The notes: generated by a model not told the origin, from the sequence alone. Shown: positions 25,126 to 34,921, counted from the first letter of the stretch. The stretch is 64,000 nucleotides of DNA from Salmonella bongori NCTC 12419 (GCF_000252995.1 NC_015761.1:744001-808000), one strand, 5' to 3'. Numbers and translations: made by a program.

Positions 25126-26646
25126 ATGAACACCATGACACTTACTCCGGGGCAGTTAAGCCTCTCTCAACTGTACAACGTCTGGCGTCATCCGGTACAG
25201 CTTCGGCTGGACGCCAGCGCTACTGCTGGTATTAACGCCAGCGTCGCGTGCGTTAATGATATCGTTGCCGAAGGTCGTACCGCTTATGGTATCAACACCG
25301 GTTTTGGCCTGCTGGCGCAGACGCGCATCGCCGATGAAGACCTGCAAAATCTACAACGCTCTCTGGTGCTATCCCATGCGGCGGGCGTAGGCGAACCGCT
25401 GAATGATGCGATGGTGCGCCTCATCATGGTATTGAAAATTAACAGCCTGGCGCGTGGATTTTCCGGGATTCGGTTGAGCGTGATAGAAGCGCTTATCGCG
25501 CTGGTGAATGCCGGCGTGTATCCGCTGATTCCGGCAAAAGGGTCGGTTGGCGCGTCGGGCGATTTAGCACCGCTGGCGCATATGGCGTTGACGCTGCTTG
25601 GGGAAGGGAAAGCGCGTTGGCAGGGCGAATGGCTTCCGGCGCAGACGGCGCTAAAAAAGGCTGGGCTGGAGCCTGTCGCGCTGGCGGCAAAAGAGGGGCT
25701 GGCGCTGCTTAATGGTACCCAGGCGTCAACGGCCTTCGCGCTGCGCGGATTGTTTGAGGCGCAGGAGTTGTTTGCCTCAGCCGTCGTCTGCGGCGCACTG
25801 ACCACCGAGGCGGTACTGGGATCACGCCGTCCTTTCGATGCGCGTATTCATGCTGCACGCGGACAGCAGGGGCAAATTGATGCCGCGCGACTGTTCCGGC
25901 ATCTGTTGAGCGAAACCAGCGCCATTGCTGAATCACATCACCATTGTAATAAGGTTCAGGATCCGTATTCCCTTCGCTGCCAGCCGCAGGTGATGGGCGC
26001 CTGTCTGACCCAGTTACGCCAGGCGAAAGAGGTGCTGTTGGTTGAAGCTAATGCTGTATCCGATAATCCACTGGTCTTTGCCAGTGAAGGGGAGGTGATT
26101 TCCGGCGGCAACTTCCATGCCGAACCGGTCGCGATGGCGGCAGATAATCTGGCGCTGGCGATAGCGGAAATCGGCGCTCTGTCGGAACGGCGCATCGCGT
26201 TGATGATGGATAAGCATATGTCGCAGTTGCCGCCGTTTCTGGTGAAAAATGGCGGCGTCAATTCTGGTTTTATGATTGCCCAGGTGACTGCCGCGGCGCT
26301 CGCCAGTGAGAATAAAGCGCTGGCGCACCCGCACAGCGTGGATAGTTTGCCGACGTCGGCTAACCAGGAAGATCATGTCTCAATGGCCCCGGCGGCAGGA
26401 CGGCGGCTCTGGGAAATGGCGGCGAATACCCGCGGCGTCATTGCCGTGGAGTGGCTGGCTGCCTGCCAGGGAATCGATTTGCGGGAAGGGTTAACCTCCA
26501 GCCCGCTACTGGAACAGGCGCGGCAGGCACTGCGCGAGCAGGTGGCGCACTATACGCAGGATCGTTTTTTCGCGCCCGATATTGAGTGTGCGACGGCGCT
26601 GCTGGCGCAAGGCGCGTTACAGCATCTGGTGCCGGACTTTATGTGA
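25126..26646 (+). CDS. hutH: Histidine ammonia-lyase HutH
   Basis: 506 residues. The MIO prosthetic group forms from Ala143-Ser144-Gly145 in GSVGASGDLAPLAHM. Other active-site parts are YGINTGFG and SANQEDHVSM. It removes ammonia from histidine to give urocanate, the inducer. The start MNTMTLTPGQ gives the normal length; an in-frame codon 9 positions earlier lies inside hutU. Last gene of hutUH. Confidence 0.95.
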   Translation: MNTMTLTPGQLSLSQLYNVWRHPVQLRLDASATAGINASVACVNDIVAEGRTAYGINTGFGLLAQTRIADEDLQNLQRSLVLSHAAGVGEPLNDAMVRLIMVLKINSLARGFSGIRLSVIEALIALVNAGVYPLIPAKGSVGASGDLAPLAHMALTLLGEGKARWQGEWLPAQTALKKAGLEPVALAAKEGLALLNGTQASTAFALRGLFEAQELFASAVVCGALTTEAVLGSRRPFDARIHAARGQQGQIDAARLFRHLLSETSAIAESHHHCNKVQDPYSLRCQPQVMGACLTQLRQAKEVLLVEANAVSDNPLVFASEGEVISGGNFHAEPVAMAADNLALAIAEIGALSERRIALMMDKHMSQLPPFLVKNGGVNSGFMIAQVTAAALASENKALAHPHSVDSLPTSANQEDHVSMAPAAGRRLWEMAANTRGVIAVEWLAACQGIDLREGLTSSPLLEQARQALREQVAHYTQDRFFAPDIECATALLAQGALQHLVPDFM

Positions 26647-26647
26647 A

Positions 26648-26688
26648 TGCCGCCGGATGGCGCGGCGCTTATTCGGCTTACCCAACCC
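26648..26688. repeat. REP-like element after hutH
   Basis: GCCGGATGGCGCGGCGCTTA followed by TTCGGC is close to the REP consensus. It lies in the 84-base gap between convergent hutH and ybhB. Confidence 0.6.
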
Positions 26689-26730
26689 GTTGGCAGTGTA
26701 AGACGTTTACGTCGCCACCCGGCACAGCGC

Positions 26731-27207
26731 TTAACGGAACATCGCTGTTATCGAGGCGCTGGCGAGCGAATGGAAATGCACGTTAAAGCCTACCATCGCG
26801 CCACTGGCGTCTTCATCCACATTAAGACGCTCAACGTCCAGCGCGTGAACCGTAAAGATATAGCGATGCGTTTCCCCTTTAGGCGGCGCAGCGCCGCCGT
26901 AACCCGCTTTACCAAAATCGGTACGCGTCTGAATAACACCGTCCGGTATGGCCACCAGGCCTGAGCCGAAACCCTGGGTCAGTACGCGGGTATCTGCCGG
27001 CAGGTTAACCACCACCCAGTGCCACCAGCCGGAACCGGTTGGCGCATCAGGGTCGTAACAGGTCACAACAAAACTTTTGGTGCCCGCCGGTACTTCGTCC
27101 CAGGCCAGATGTGGCGAAATATTATCGCCATCGTAACCCATACCGTTAAAAACGTGGCGATGGGGGAGTTTATCTCCATCGCGCAGATCGTTGCTGATAA
27201 GTTTCAT
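26731..27207 (-). CDS. ybhB: PEBP-family protein YbhB
   Basis: 158 residues of the phosphatidylethanolamine-binding / Raf kinase inhibitor-like family. The ligand-pocket motifs are CYDPDAPTGSGWWHWVV and the later GETHRYIFTVHAL. No signal peptide, so cytoplasmic. Physiological role unknown. It lies between hut and bioA here; in E. coli it directly follows the lambda attachment site. Confidence 0.92.
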   Translation of the reverse strand: MKLISNDLRDGDKLPHRHVFNGMGYDGDNISPHLAWDEVPAGTKSFVVTCYDPDAPTGSGWWHWVVVNLPADTRVLTQGFGSGLVAIPDGVIQTRTDFGKAGYGGAAPPKGETHRYIFTVHALDVERLNVDEDASGAMVGFNVHFHSLASASITAMFR

Positions 27208-27264
27208 GCGCTCTCCTTTTGACTCACCAGAAGTGTAGCCAGAAGCGGCGTCGCTTACCGCTGA

Positions 27265-28554
27265 TTAATGGCTAAAAAATGTTTCATTCTGTACCGCGTC
27301 ATTGACCGCCTGCGTCAAACGCCGCAATTGATCCGGACGAATAATGTAGGGCGGCATCAGGTAGACCAGTTTGCCGAAGGGTCTGATCCAGACGCCTTGC
27401 CCGACAAAGAAGCGCTGGAGCGCCGCCATATTGACCGGGTGGGTGGTTTCAACCACGCCAATGGCGCCCAACACGCGTACGTCCGCTACCCAGGGCGAGT
27501 TTTGCGCCGGGGCTAATTCAGCGCGTAACTGAGATTCGATGGACGCGACCTGCTGGCGCCATTCGCCGCTTTCCAGCAACGTCAGGCTGGCGCAGGCGAC
27601 GGCGCAGGCCAGCGGATTACCCATAAACGTTGGGCCATGCATAAAACACCCCGCCTCGCCGCGGCTGATGGTTTCTGCCACCTGCCGCGTGGTGAGTGTT
27701 GCCGAGAGGGTCATTGTGCCGCCAGTTAACGCTTTGCCGAGACATAAAATATCCGGCGCAATCCCGGCATGTTCACAGGCGAACAGTTTGCCGGTACGAC
27801 CAAATCCAGTGGCAATTTCATCGGCAATCAGCAGAATGCCTTCCCGATCGCACATGTTGCGGATGCGCCTGAGCCACTCAGGATGATACATGCGCATCCC
27901 GCCCGCCCCCTGGACGATAGGCTCGAGAATGACGGCAGCGATCTCATGGCGATGTGCGGCCATCAGGCGGGCAAACGGCACAATGTCCCGCTCATCCCAC
28001 TCGCCGTCCATTCGGCTTTGCGGTGCCGGCGCGAACAGATTTTCCGGCAGGTAGCCTTTCCACAGGTTATGCATGGAGTTATCCGGATCGCACACCGACA
28101 TCGCGCCGAAGGTGTCGCCATGATAACCATTGCGAAAGGTCAGAAAACGCTGACGTGATTCGTCACGCGCCCGCCAGTATTGCAGCGCCATTTTCATAGC
28201 CACTTCCACTGACACCGAGCCGGAGTCGGCCAGAAAGACGCACTCCAGCGGCTCAGGCGACATTGCAACCAGTTTGCGACACAGATTTATCGCGGGCGTG
28301 TGTGTTATCCCGCCGAACATCACATGCGACATGGCGTCAATTTGTAATTTCATCGCCGCGTTGAGCTGTGGGTGGTTATAGCCATGAATGGCCGCCCACC
28401 AGGAAGACATTCCTTCAATCAGGCGCTCACCTGATGAGAGGAACAGTTCGCACCCTTCCGCTCGCTCGACAGGATACACCGGCAGCGGCGAGGTCATGGA
28501 AGTGTAAGGGTGCCAAATATGGCGCTTATCGAAGGCAAGATCGTCCGTTGTCAT
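27265..28554 (-). CDS. bioA: Adenosylmethionine-8-amino-7-oxononanoate aminotransferase
   Basis: 429 residues from MTTDDLAFDKRHIWHPY. Class III aminotransferase with PLP-binding Asp in LLIADEIATGFGRTG and Schiff-base Lys in CLGKALTGG. It makes 7,8-diaminopelargonate (biotin step 2) with S-adenosylmethionine as amino donor. Divergent from bioBFCD across the BirA operator. An in-frame extension of 37 codons would run through the operator into bioB and is rejected. Confidence 0.95.
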   Translation of the reverse strand: MTTDDLAFDKRHIWHPYTSMTSPLPVYPVERAEGCELFLSSGERLIEGMSSWWAAIHGYNHPQLNAAMKLQIDAMSHVMFGGITHTPAINLCRKLVAMSPEPLECVFLADSGSVSVEVAMKMALQYWRARDESRQRFLTFRNGYHGDTFGAMSVCDPDNSMHNLWKGYLPENLFAPAPQSRMDGEWDERDIVPFARLMAAHRHEIAAVILEPIVQGAGGMRMYHPEWLRRIRNMCDREGILLIADEIATGFGRTGKLFACEHAGIAPDILCLGKALTGGTMTLSATLTTRQVAETISRGEAGCFMHGPTFMGNPLACAVACASLTLLESGEWRQQVASIESQLRAELAPAQNSPWVADVRVLGAIGVVETTHPVNMAALQRFFVGQGVWIRPFGKLVYLMPPYIIRPDQLRRLTQAVNDAVQNETFFSH

Positions 28555-28560
28555 AATCGA

Positions 28561-28596
28561 CTTGTAAACCAAATTAAAAACATTTAGGTTTACGAG
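28561..28596. promoter_or_regulatory. BirA operator (bioO) between bioA and bioB
   Basis: Arms CTTGTAAACC (28561-28570) and GGTTTACGAG (28587-28596) form the interrupted palindrome bound by biotinyl-AMP-BirA. It overlaps the divergent promoters of bioA and bioBFCD. The right arm has G where a perfect repeat needs A. Confidence 0.9.
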
Positions 28597-28640
28597 TCTA
28601 CACCATATCAAAAACGAACAACATATTTTGGAGAGGCCCG

Positions 28641-29681
28641 ATGGCTCACCATCCACGCTGGACACTGTCGCAAGTCACCGAATTATTTGAAAAACCACTG
28701 CTGGAATTGCTGTTTGAAGCGCAGCAAATTCATCGCCAGCATTTCGATCCGCAGCAGATACAGGTCAGTACACTACTGTCGATTAAAACTGGCGCTTGTC
28801 CGGAAGATTGTAAATACTGCCCGCAGAGTTCACGTTATAAAACCGGGCTGGAAACCGAGCGTTTACTGGAAGTGGAGCAGGTCCTGGACTCCGCCCGAAA
28901 AGCAAAAAACGCCGGTTCGACCCGGTTCTGCATGGGCGCGGCCTGGAAGAATCCACATGAGCGTGATATGCCTTATCTGGAGCAAATCGTGCAGGGCGTC
29001 AAAGCGATGGGGCTGGAAACGTGTATGACGCTTGGTATGTTGAATGAGAGCCAGGCGAAGCGCCTGGCTAACGCCGGGCTGGATTACTACAACCATAACC
29101 TTGATACCTCGCCGGAATTTTACGGCAATATCATTACTACCCGTACTTATCAGGATCGCCTCGATACTCTGGAGAAAGTCCGTGAGGCGGGGATTAAAGT
29201 GTGCTCTGGCGGCATCGTTGGCCTGGGCGAAACGGTTACCGATCGCGCCGGACTGTTGTTGCAGTTGGCGAACCTGCCGACGCCGCCGGAAAGCGTGCCA
29301 ATCAACATGCTGGTGAAGGTGAAAGGCACGCCGTTGGCGAATAACGATGACGTGGATGCATTTGATTTTATTCGTACTATCGCCGTGGCGCGCATCATGA
29401 TGCCGGCCTCATATGTGCGGCTTTCCGCCGGGCGTGAACAGATGAACGAGCAAACCCAGGCGATGTGCTTTATGGCCGGAGCTAACTCGATTTTCTATGG
29501 CTGCAAGTTATTAACTACCCCTAATCCGGCGGAAGACAACGATCTGCAATTGTTTCGCAAGCTGGGGCTCAATCCGCAACAGACGAAGGTGCTGGCGGGC
29601 GATAACGAGCAACAGCAACGTCTGGAGCAGACGCTGATGACGCCGGATACCGATGATTATTACAACGCGGCAGCCGTATGA
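28641..29681 (+). CDS. bioB: Biotin synthase
   Basis: 346 residues. The radical-SAM cluster motif CxxxCxxC is in TGACPEDCKYCPQ; the second-cluster ligands and SAM site lie in later conserved blocks (CMGAAWKNP, LSAGREQM). It inserts sulfur into dethiobiotin. ATG at 28641 after GGAGAGG. Overlaps bioF by 4 bases. Confidence 0.96.
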   Translation: MAHHPRWTLSQVTELFEKPLLELLFEAQQIHRQHFDPQQIQVSTLLSIKTGACPEDCKYCPQSSRYKTGLETERLLEVEQVLDSARKAKNAGSTRFCMGAAWKNPHERDMPYLEQIVQGVKAMGLETCMTLGMLNESQAKRLANAGLDYYNHNLDTSPEFYGNIITTRTYQDRLDTLEKVREAGIKVCSGGIVGLGETVTDRAGLLLQLANLPTPPESVPINMLVKVKGTPLANNDDVDAFDFIRTIAVARIMMPASYVRLSAGREQMNEQTQAMCFMAGANSIFYGCKLLTTPNPAEDNDLQLFRKLGLNPQQTKVLAGDNEQQQRLEQTLMTPDTDDYYNAAAV

Positions 29682-30835
29682 GTTGGCAACAACGCGTCGA
29701 CGATGCGCTGGCGGCGCGTCGGGCGACGGATACGCTGCGCCGCCGTTATGTGGTGTCGCAGGGCGCCGGACGCTGGCTGGTAGCGAACGGACGGCAGTAT
29801 CTTAACTTCTCCAGCAATGATTACCTCGGTTTAAGTCAGCATCCACAAATTATTCGCGCCTGGCAGCAGGCGGCGACGCGTTTTGGCGTCGGCAGCGGCG
29901 GATCGGGCCATATGAGTGGTTATTCCGTGGCGCACCAGGTGCTGGAGGCGGAGCTGGCGCAGTGGTTAGGATATCCGCGCGCGCTGCTCTTCACCTCAGG
30001 TTTTGCGGCGAATCAGGCGGTTATTACCGCGTTAATGAAAAAAAACGACCGGATTGTGGCCGACAGGCTGAGTCATGCTTCGTTGCTGGAGGCCGCTAAT
30101 CTGAGTCCGGCGCAGCTTCGTCGCTTTATCCATAACGATACGCAGCATCTGTCACGTTTATTGCAATCGCCCTGTCCGGGACAGCAACTGGTGGTAGCTG
30201 AAGGCATGTATAGCATGGACGGCGACAGCGCACCGTTGGCAGAGATCCAACGGATCGCCCGCAGGCATAACGCCTGGCTGCTGGTCGATGACGCTCACGG
30301 CATTGGCGTGACAGGCGATGAAGGGCGGGGTACCTGCTGGCAGCAACAGGTGAAGCCTGAGCTCCTGGTGGTGACGTTTGGTAAGGGATTTGGCGTCAGT
30401 GGCGCAGCGGTGCTTTGTTCGGAAAGCGTGGCGGATTACCTGCTGCAATTCGCCCGCCATCTGGTTTATAGCACCAGTATGCCGCCCGCGCAGGCGCAGG
30501 CATTAAGCGCCTCGCTGGCGGTGATTCGCAGTGATGAAGGTCATGAACGGCGAGAAAAACTTGCCCGTCTGGTTCAGCGTTTTCGGGCGGGTATTAACGC
30601 GTCCCGCTTTACGCTGCTCCATTCCCCTGGCGCTATCCAGCCATTGATCGTGGGCGATAATAGTCGCGCGCTGCGCCTGGCGGAGGCGCTGCGTCAACAA
30701 GGATGCTGGGCGACGGCGATTCGTCCGCCGACAGTGCCTGCCGGTACGGCGCGCCTGCGGTTAACGTTAACACAGGCACATGAAGTGTGTGATGTCGATC
30801 GTCTGCTGGAGGCGCTCCATGGCGCAGGTGAATAA
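29678..30835 (+). CDS. bioF: 8-amino-7-oxononanoate synthase
   Basis: 385 residues, alpha-oxoamine synthase family. PLP Lys lies in VVTFGKGFGVSG, the substrate loop is NDYLGLSQHP, and Asp-His is in VDDAHGIGVTG. It condenses pimeloyl-ACP with alanine. Starts within the bioB stop (ATGA) and overlaps bioC by 17 bases. Confidence 0.96.
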   Translation: MSWQQRVDDALAARRATDTLRRRYVVSQGAGRWLVANGRQYLNFSSNDYLGLSQHPQIIRAWQQAATRFGVGSGGSGHMSGYSVAHQVLEAELAQWLGYPRALLFTSGFAANQAVITALMKKNDRIVADRLSHASLLEAANLSPAQLRRFIHNDTQHLSRLLQSPCPGQQLVVAEGMYSMDGDSAPLAEIQRIARRHNAWLLVDDAHGIGVTGDEGRGTCWQQQVKPELLVVTFGKGFGVSGAAVLCSESVADYLLQFARHLVYSTSMPPAQAQALSASLAVIRSDEGHERREKLARLVQRFRAGINASRFTLLHSPGAIQPLIVGDNSRALRLAEALRQQGCWATAIRPPTVPAGTARLRLTLTQAHEVCDVDRLLEALHGAGE

Positions 30836-31574
30836 GCCGGCTATCGCGGCGGCGTTTGGCCGGGCTGCATCGCAGTATGAACAGCACGCTTCTTTGCAGC
30901 ATCAAAGCGCGGAGGCACTGCTTACGATGCTGGCAGGCCGTCAGTTTTCCTGCGTTCTGGATGCTGGCTGCGGCCCTGGACGCATGAGCCGCTACTGGCG
31001 TGAACGGGGGAGTAACGTTACCGCCCTGGATCTTTCGCTGCCGATGTTGCGACAGGCCCGCGATCGCAAGTCCGCACATCACTATGTGCTGGCGGATATC
31101 GAAGCGATTCCCCATGGTGCAGGCGTTTTTGACCTGGCCTGGAGCAACCTTGCTGTCCAGTGGTGTGGCGATTTACGCGGCGCGTTGAGCGAGTTGTACC
31201 GGGTTGTGCAGCCTGGTGGCGTCGTGGCTTTTACCACACTGTGCGAGGGATCTTTGCCGGAACTGCGTCAGGCATGGCAGGCTGTCGATAATCGCGCCCA
31301 TGCGAATCGTTTTCTGCCGGAAGAGGCCATTGACCACGCGCTGCGCGGCTGGCGGGCATATTGCCGAACGCAGGCAATGACCGTGTGGTTTGAGGATGCT
31401 CTGAGCGCGATGCGCTCGCTGAAAGGGATTGGCGCTACCCATCTCCATGAAGGGCGGGAACCGGATGTATTAACCCGCGCCCGGCTGAGACAAATTCAAC
31501 TGGCATGGCCGCAGCGGCAGGGGAAATATACGCTGACATACTATCTTTTTATGGGAGTGATTCAACGTGACTAA
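30819..31574 (+). CDS. bioC: Malonyl-ACP O-methyltransferase BioC
   Basis: 251 residues from MAQVNKPAIAAAFGRAA. SAM-binding motif I is VLDAGCGPGRMSRYW, with motif post-I ALDLS. It methylates malonyl-ACP so that fatty-acid synthesis can build the pimelate chain. The chosen start, inside the bioF end, gives the E. coli length. Overlaps bioD by 8 bases. Confidence 0.94.
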   Translation: MAQVNKPAIAAAFGRAASQYEQHASLQHQSAEALLTMLAGRQFSCVLDAGCGPGRMSRYWRERGSNVTALDLSLPMLRQARDRKSAHHYVLADIEAIPHGAGVFDLAWSNLAVQWCGDLRGALSELYRVVQPGGVVAFTTLCEGSLPELRQAWQAVDNRAHANRFLPEEAIDHALRGWRAYCRTQAMTVWFEDALSAMRSLKGIGATHLHEGREPDVLTRARLRQIQLAWPQRQGKYTLTYYLFMGVIQRD

Positions 31575-32253
31575 ACGCTATTTCGTGACCGGTACGGATA
31601 CCGAAGTCGGCAAAACGGTTGCCAGTTGCGCCTTATTGCAGGCGGCAACACGGCTGGGTTATCAAACCACAGGCTATAAACCCGTCGCTTCCGGCAGTGA
31701 AATGACCACCGACGGGCTACGCAATAGCGATGCGTTGGCCTTACAGCGTAACAGTAGCCTGCCGCAATCCTATTCCGCGATCAACCCTTATACTTTTGCG
31801 GAACCTACCTCCCCCCATATTGTTAGCGCTGACGAGGGCCGGGCGATAGAGGCAGAGGTCTTATCACAAGGATTACGAACCCTGGAAGCGCAGGCCGACT
31901 GGGTGTTGATAGAAGGAGCGGGCGGTTGGTTTACGCCGCTCTCTGCTACATTGACATTTGCCGACTGGGTGCAGGCGGAGCAGTTGCCGGTGATACTGGT
32001 CGTTGGCGTAAAGCTGGGCTGTATTAATCACGCCATGCTGACGGCGCTGGCGGTAAAGCAGGCTGGGCTAACGCTTGCCGGATGGATAGCCAACGGCGTA
32101 CAGCCGCCGGGCGCTCGTCATGGTGAATATCTTGATACGCTCCGGCGCGTTATACCGGCTCCGCAATTAGGGGAAATCCCGTGGCTGGAAGTGTCTCCGG
32201 AGCAGGCTGAAACAGGGCAGTATCTTGACCTTAGCGCCCTGGATAACGCGTAA
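31567..32253 (+). CDS. bioD: Dethiobiotin synthetase
   Basis: 228 residues. P-loop GTDTEVGKT near the N-terminus, GAGGW at the diphosphate site. ATP-dependent closure of the ureido ring from diaminopelargonate and CO2. The start is GTG (31567), preceded by GGGAGTG and overlapping bioC. Last gene of bioBFCD, followed by a terminator. Confidence 0.95.
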   Translation: MTKRYFVTGTDTEVGKTVASCALLQAATRLGYQTTGYKPVASGSEMTTDGLRNSDALALQRNSSLPQSYSAINPYTFAEPTSPHIVSADEGRAIEAEVLSQGLRTLEAQADWVLIEGAGGWFTPLSATLTFADWVQAEQLPVILVVGVKLGCINHAMLTALAVKQAGLTLAGWIANGVQPPGARHGEYLDTLRRVIPAPQLGEIPWLEVSPEQAETGQYLDLSALDNA

Positions 32254-32268
32254 CCATGGGGTAATCCC

Positions 32269-32302
32269 CCCGATAGCAGGATCAGACAGTGCTGCTATCG
32301 GG
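32269..32302 (+). terminator. Probable terminator of bioBFCD
   Basis: CCCGATAGCA (32269-32278) and TGCTATCGGG (32293-32302) form a 10-bp perfect stem with a 14-base loop, 16 bases past the bioD stop. The T run after it is poor. Confidence 0.65.
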
Positions 32303-32808
32303 TTGCCAGATATTTCAGCGTTGCGATAAAAAATAGGCACACTATGAGCATGTACGCAGCTATTTTTTCCCGTCGCGCCAGCCGATAATCATCCAAAAAG
32401 CGCGATAATTTTTTTTTATCGCCCCACGAAAACGCTCGCCGTTGATTTTGCCAGGCGGCAGGGCATACGGGCTGGAAGCAGTTATCCACTATTCCTGTGG
32501 ATAACCTTGTGTATTAGAGTTAGAAAACACAACGTAAGCGAGAGGCGACGCGGCCTGCGACTAAATTGACGCGAAAGACGGCTTGAGAAAATATCCTTTT
32601 TTATACAGCGAGTTATATAAAATCAATGGTTGTAAAGGACGAACTATATGTTGACACAAAACTTTCATCATACGACTTGACAAATGTTAAAAAAGACTCT
32701 GGTCTGGGGATAACCGCACGCTGCTGGAATTTTGCCCCATGCCTGTGTACATTTTACCTCGCAACGGCGTGAGTTATTGGTTGATAACCGACCGTTTTTG
32801 GGAAGGTA
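32303..32808. other. bioD-uvrB intergenic region
   Basis: About 500 bases with no convincing gene. It holds the inverted DnaA boxes at 32482-32504 and A+T-rich stretches fitting the multiple uvrB promoters known in E. coli. A 64-codon minus-strand frame starting with GTG (32295-32489) overlaps the terminator and DnaA boxes and is not accepted. Confidence 0.6.
32482..32504. promoter_or_regulatory. Inverted pair of DnaA boxes upstream of uvrB
   Basis: TTATCCACT (32482-32490) and TGTGGATAA (32496-32504) face each other with 5 bases between. The second is a perfect DnaA box in reverse, the first differs at one base. Located about 400 bases before uvrB; upstream DnaA sites are reported for E. coli uvrB. 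Confidence 0.7.
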
Positions 32809-32824
32809 CTGTTTTTTTATCCAG
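32809..32824 (+). promoter_or_regulatory. LexA (SOS) box of uvrB
   Basis: CTGTTTTTTTATCCAG, the same sequence as the E. coli uvrB SOS box as I recall it. It lies 75 bases before the uvrB ATG. Confidence 0.88.
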
Positions 32825-32899
32825 CTTTTTTTATTGGCAATATTCGCCGTCGGGAGTAAAATTACTCACCTGCCCGCTCACTCCTTCAGGTAGCCGCCC

Positions 32900-34921
32900 A
32901 TGAGTAAACCGTTCAAACTGAATTCCGCTTTTAAACCTTCTGGCGATCAGCCGGAGGCTATACGCCGTCTGGAAGAGGGCCTGGAGGATGGCCTGGCGCA
33001 TCAGACGTTGTTGGGCGTAACCGGCTCCGGGAAGACATTCACCATTGCCAACGTCATTGCCGACTTGCAGCGGCCGACGATGGTACTGGCGCCTAATAAA
33101 ACGCTGGCGGCGCAGCTTTATGGCGAAATGAAAGCGTTTTTCCCGGAAAATGCGGTGGAGTATTTTGTCTCTTACTACGATTACTATCAGCCGGAAGCGT
33201 ATGTGCCGAGTTCGGATACGTTTATCGAAAAAGATGCGTCGGTGAACGAACATATTGAGCAAATGCGGCTGTCGGCCACGAAAGCACTGCTTGAGCGACG
33301 CGATGTCGTGGTGGTGGCTTCTGTGTCCGCTATCTACGGGCTGGGTGATCCTGATCTCTATCTGAAAATGATGCTACATCTGACGGTAGGAATGCTGATC
33401 GACCAGCGCGCGATTCTGCGTCGGCTGGCCGAACTGCAATATACCCGAAACGACCAGGCGTTCCAGCGCGGGACGTTCCGCGTGCGCGGCGAAGTGATCG
33501 ATATCTTCCCGGCGGAATCTGATGATATCGCGCTGCGCGTTGAGTTGTTTGATGAAGAGGTTGAGCGCCTGTCGCTATTTGACCCGTTAACCGGGCAGGT
33601 CGAGTCAACAGTGCCACGTTATACCATCTATCCTAAAACGCACTATGTGACGCCACGCGAGCGTATTCTCCAGGCGATGGAAGAGATAAAAGATGAGCTG
33701 GCGGACAGGCGTAAAGTGCTGCTGGCGAATAATAAGCTGCTTGAAGAACAGCGGTTAAGCCAGCGCACGCAGTTCGATTTAGAGATGATGAATGAGCTGG
33801 GCTACTGCTCGGGTATTGAAAACTATTCTCGCTTTCTGTCTGGCCGCGGGCCGGGCGAGCCGCCGCCAACCTTGTTCGATTATCTGCCCGCCGACGGACT
33901 GCTGGTGGTGGATGAGTCCCACGTGACGATCCCGCAGATCGGCGGCATGTATCGCGGGGACCGGGCGCGTAAAGAGACGCTGGTTGAGTATGGTTTCCGT
34001 CTGCCTTCGGCGCTGGATAACCGTCCACTAAAGTTTGAAGAATTTGAAGCGTTAGCGCCGCAAACCATATATGTTTCCGCTACGCCCGGCAACTATGAAC
34101 TGGAGAAATCCGGTGGTGATGTCGTGGACCAGGTGGTACGGCCAACCGGGCTGCTGGACCCGATTATTGAAGTGCGTCCGGTGGCGACCCAGGTGGACGA
34201 TTTACTTTCTGAAATCCGTCAGCGTGCGGCCATTAACGAGCGTGTGCTGGTGACCACGCTTACCAAGCGGATGGCGGAAGACCTGACTGAATATCTGGAA
34301 GAGCACGGCGAGCGCGTGCGTTATCTGCACTCGGATATTGATACCGTGGAACGCATGGAAATCATCCGCGATTTGCGTCTGGGGGAGTTTGACGTGCTGG
34401 TGGGAATTAACCTGTTACGCGAAGGGCTGGATATGCCGGAAGTCTCGTTGGTGGCGATTCTGGACGCCGATAAAGAGGGCTTTCTGCGCTCTGAGCGTTC
34501 CTTGATTCAGACCATTGGCCGCGCGGCGCGTAACGTCAATGGTAAAGCGATTCTTTACGGCGATAAGATCACGCCGTCGATGGCGAAAGCGATTGGCGAA
34601 ACTGAACGTCGTCGCGAGAAGCAGCAGAAGTACAACGAAGAACACGGCATCACTCCGCAGGGGCTGAACAAAAAAGTGATCGATGTACTGGCGCTGGGGC
34701 AGAACATTGCGAAAACCAAAGCGAAGGGGAAAGGAAAAGGCCGCGTTACGGCGAAATCCGGGATTGTTGAACTGGATATGACGCCAAAAGCATTGCAGCA
34801 GAAAATTCATGAGCTGGAGGGGCAAATGATGCAGCACGCGCAGAATCTGGAGTTTGAAGAGGCCGCGCAAATTCGCGACCAGCTGCATCAACTACGCGAG
34901 CTGTTTATCGCCGCCTCCTGA
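32900..34921 (+). CDS. uvrB: Excinuclease ABC subunit B
   Basis: 673 residues. Walker A is GVTGSGKTFT, the damage-clamping beta-hairpin is YYDYYQPEAYVPS, the DEAD-like box is DESH, and helicase motif VI is QTIGRAARN. The C-terminal UVR domain (about 630-670) contacts UvrC. It verifies damage during nucleotide excision repair. SOS-inducible by the LexA box upstream. Confidence 0.97.
   Translation: MSKPFKLNSAFKPSGDQPEAIRRLEEGLEDGLAHQTLLGVTGSGKTFTIANVIADLQRPTMVLAPNKTLAAQLYGEMKAFFPENAVEYFVSYYDYYQPEAYVPSSDTFIEKDASVNEHIEQMRLSATKALLERRDVVVVASVSAIYGLGDPDLYLKMMLHLTVGMLIDQRAILRRLAELQYTRNDQAFQRGTFRVRGEVIDIFPAESDDIALRVELFDEEVERLSLFDPLTGQVESTVPRYTIYPKTHYVTPRERILQAMEEIKDELADRRKVLLANNKLLEEQRLSQRTQFDLEMMNELGYCSGIENYSRFLSGRGPGEPPPTLFDYLPADGLLVVDESHVTIPQIGGMYRGDRARKETLVEYGFRLPSALDNRPLKFEEFEALAPQTIYVSATPGNYELEKSGGDVVDQVVRPTGLLDPIIEVRPVATQVDDLLSEIRQRAAINERVLVTTLTKRMAEDLTEYLEEHGERVRYLHSDIDTVERMEIIRDLRLGEFDVLVGINLLREGLDMPEVSLVAILDADKEGFLRSERSLIQTIGRAARNVNGKAILYGDKITPSMAKAIGETERRREKQQKYNEEHGITPQGLNKKVIDVLALGQNIAKTKAKGKGKGRVTAKSGIVELDMTPKALQQKIHELEGQMMQHAQNLEFEEAAQIRDQLHQLRELFIAAS

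Noticed and set aside
32295..32489. 64-codon minus-strand frame with a hydrophobic C-terminus, GTG start
   Set aside because: It begins in a DnaA box and ends in the bioD terminator stem. A small membrane protein is possible but unsupported.
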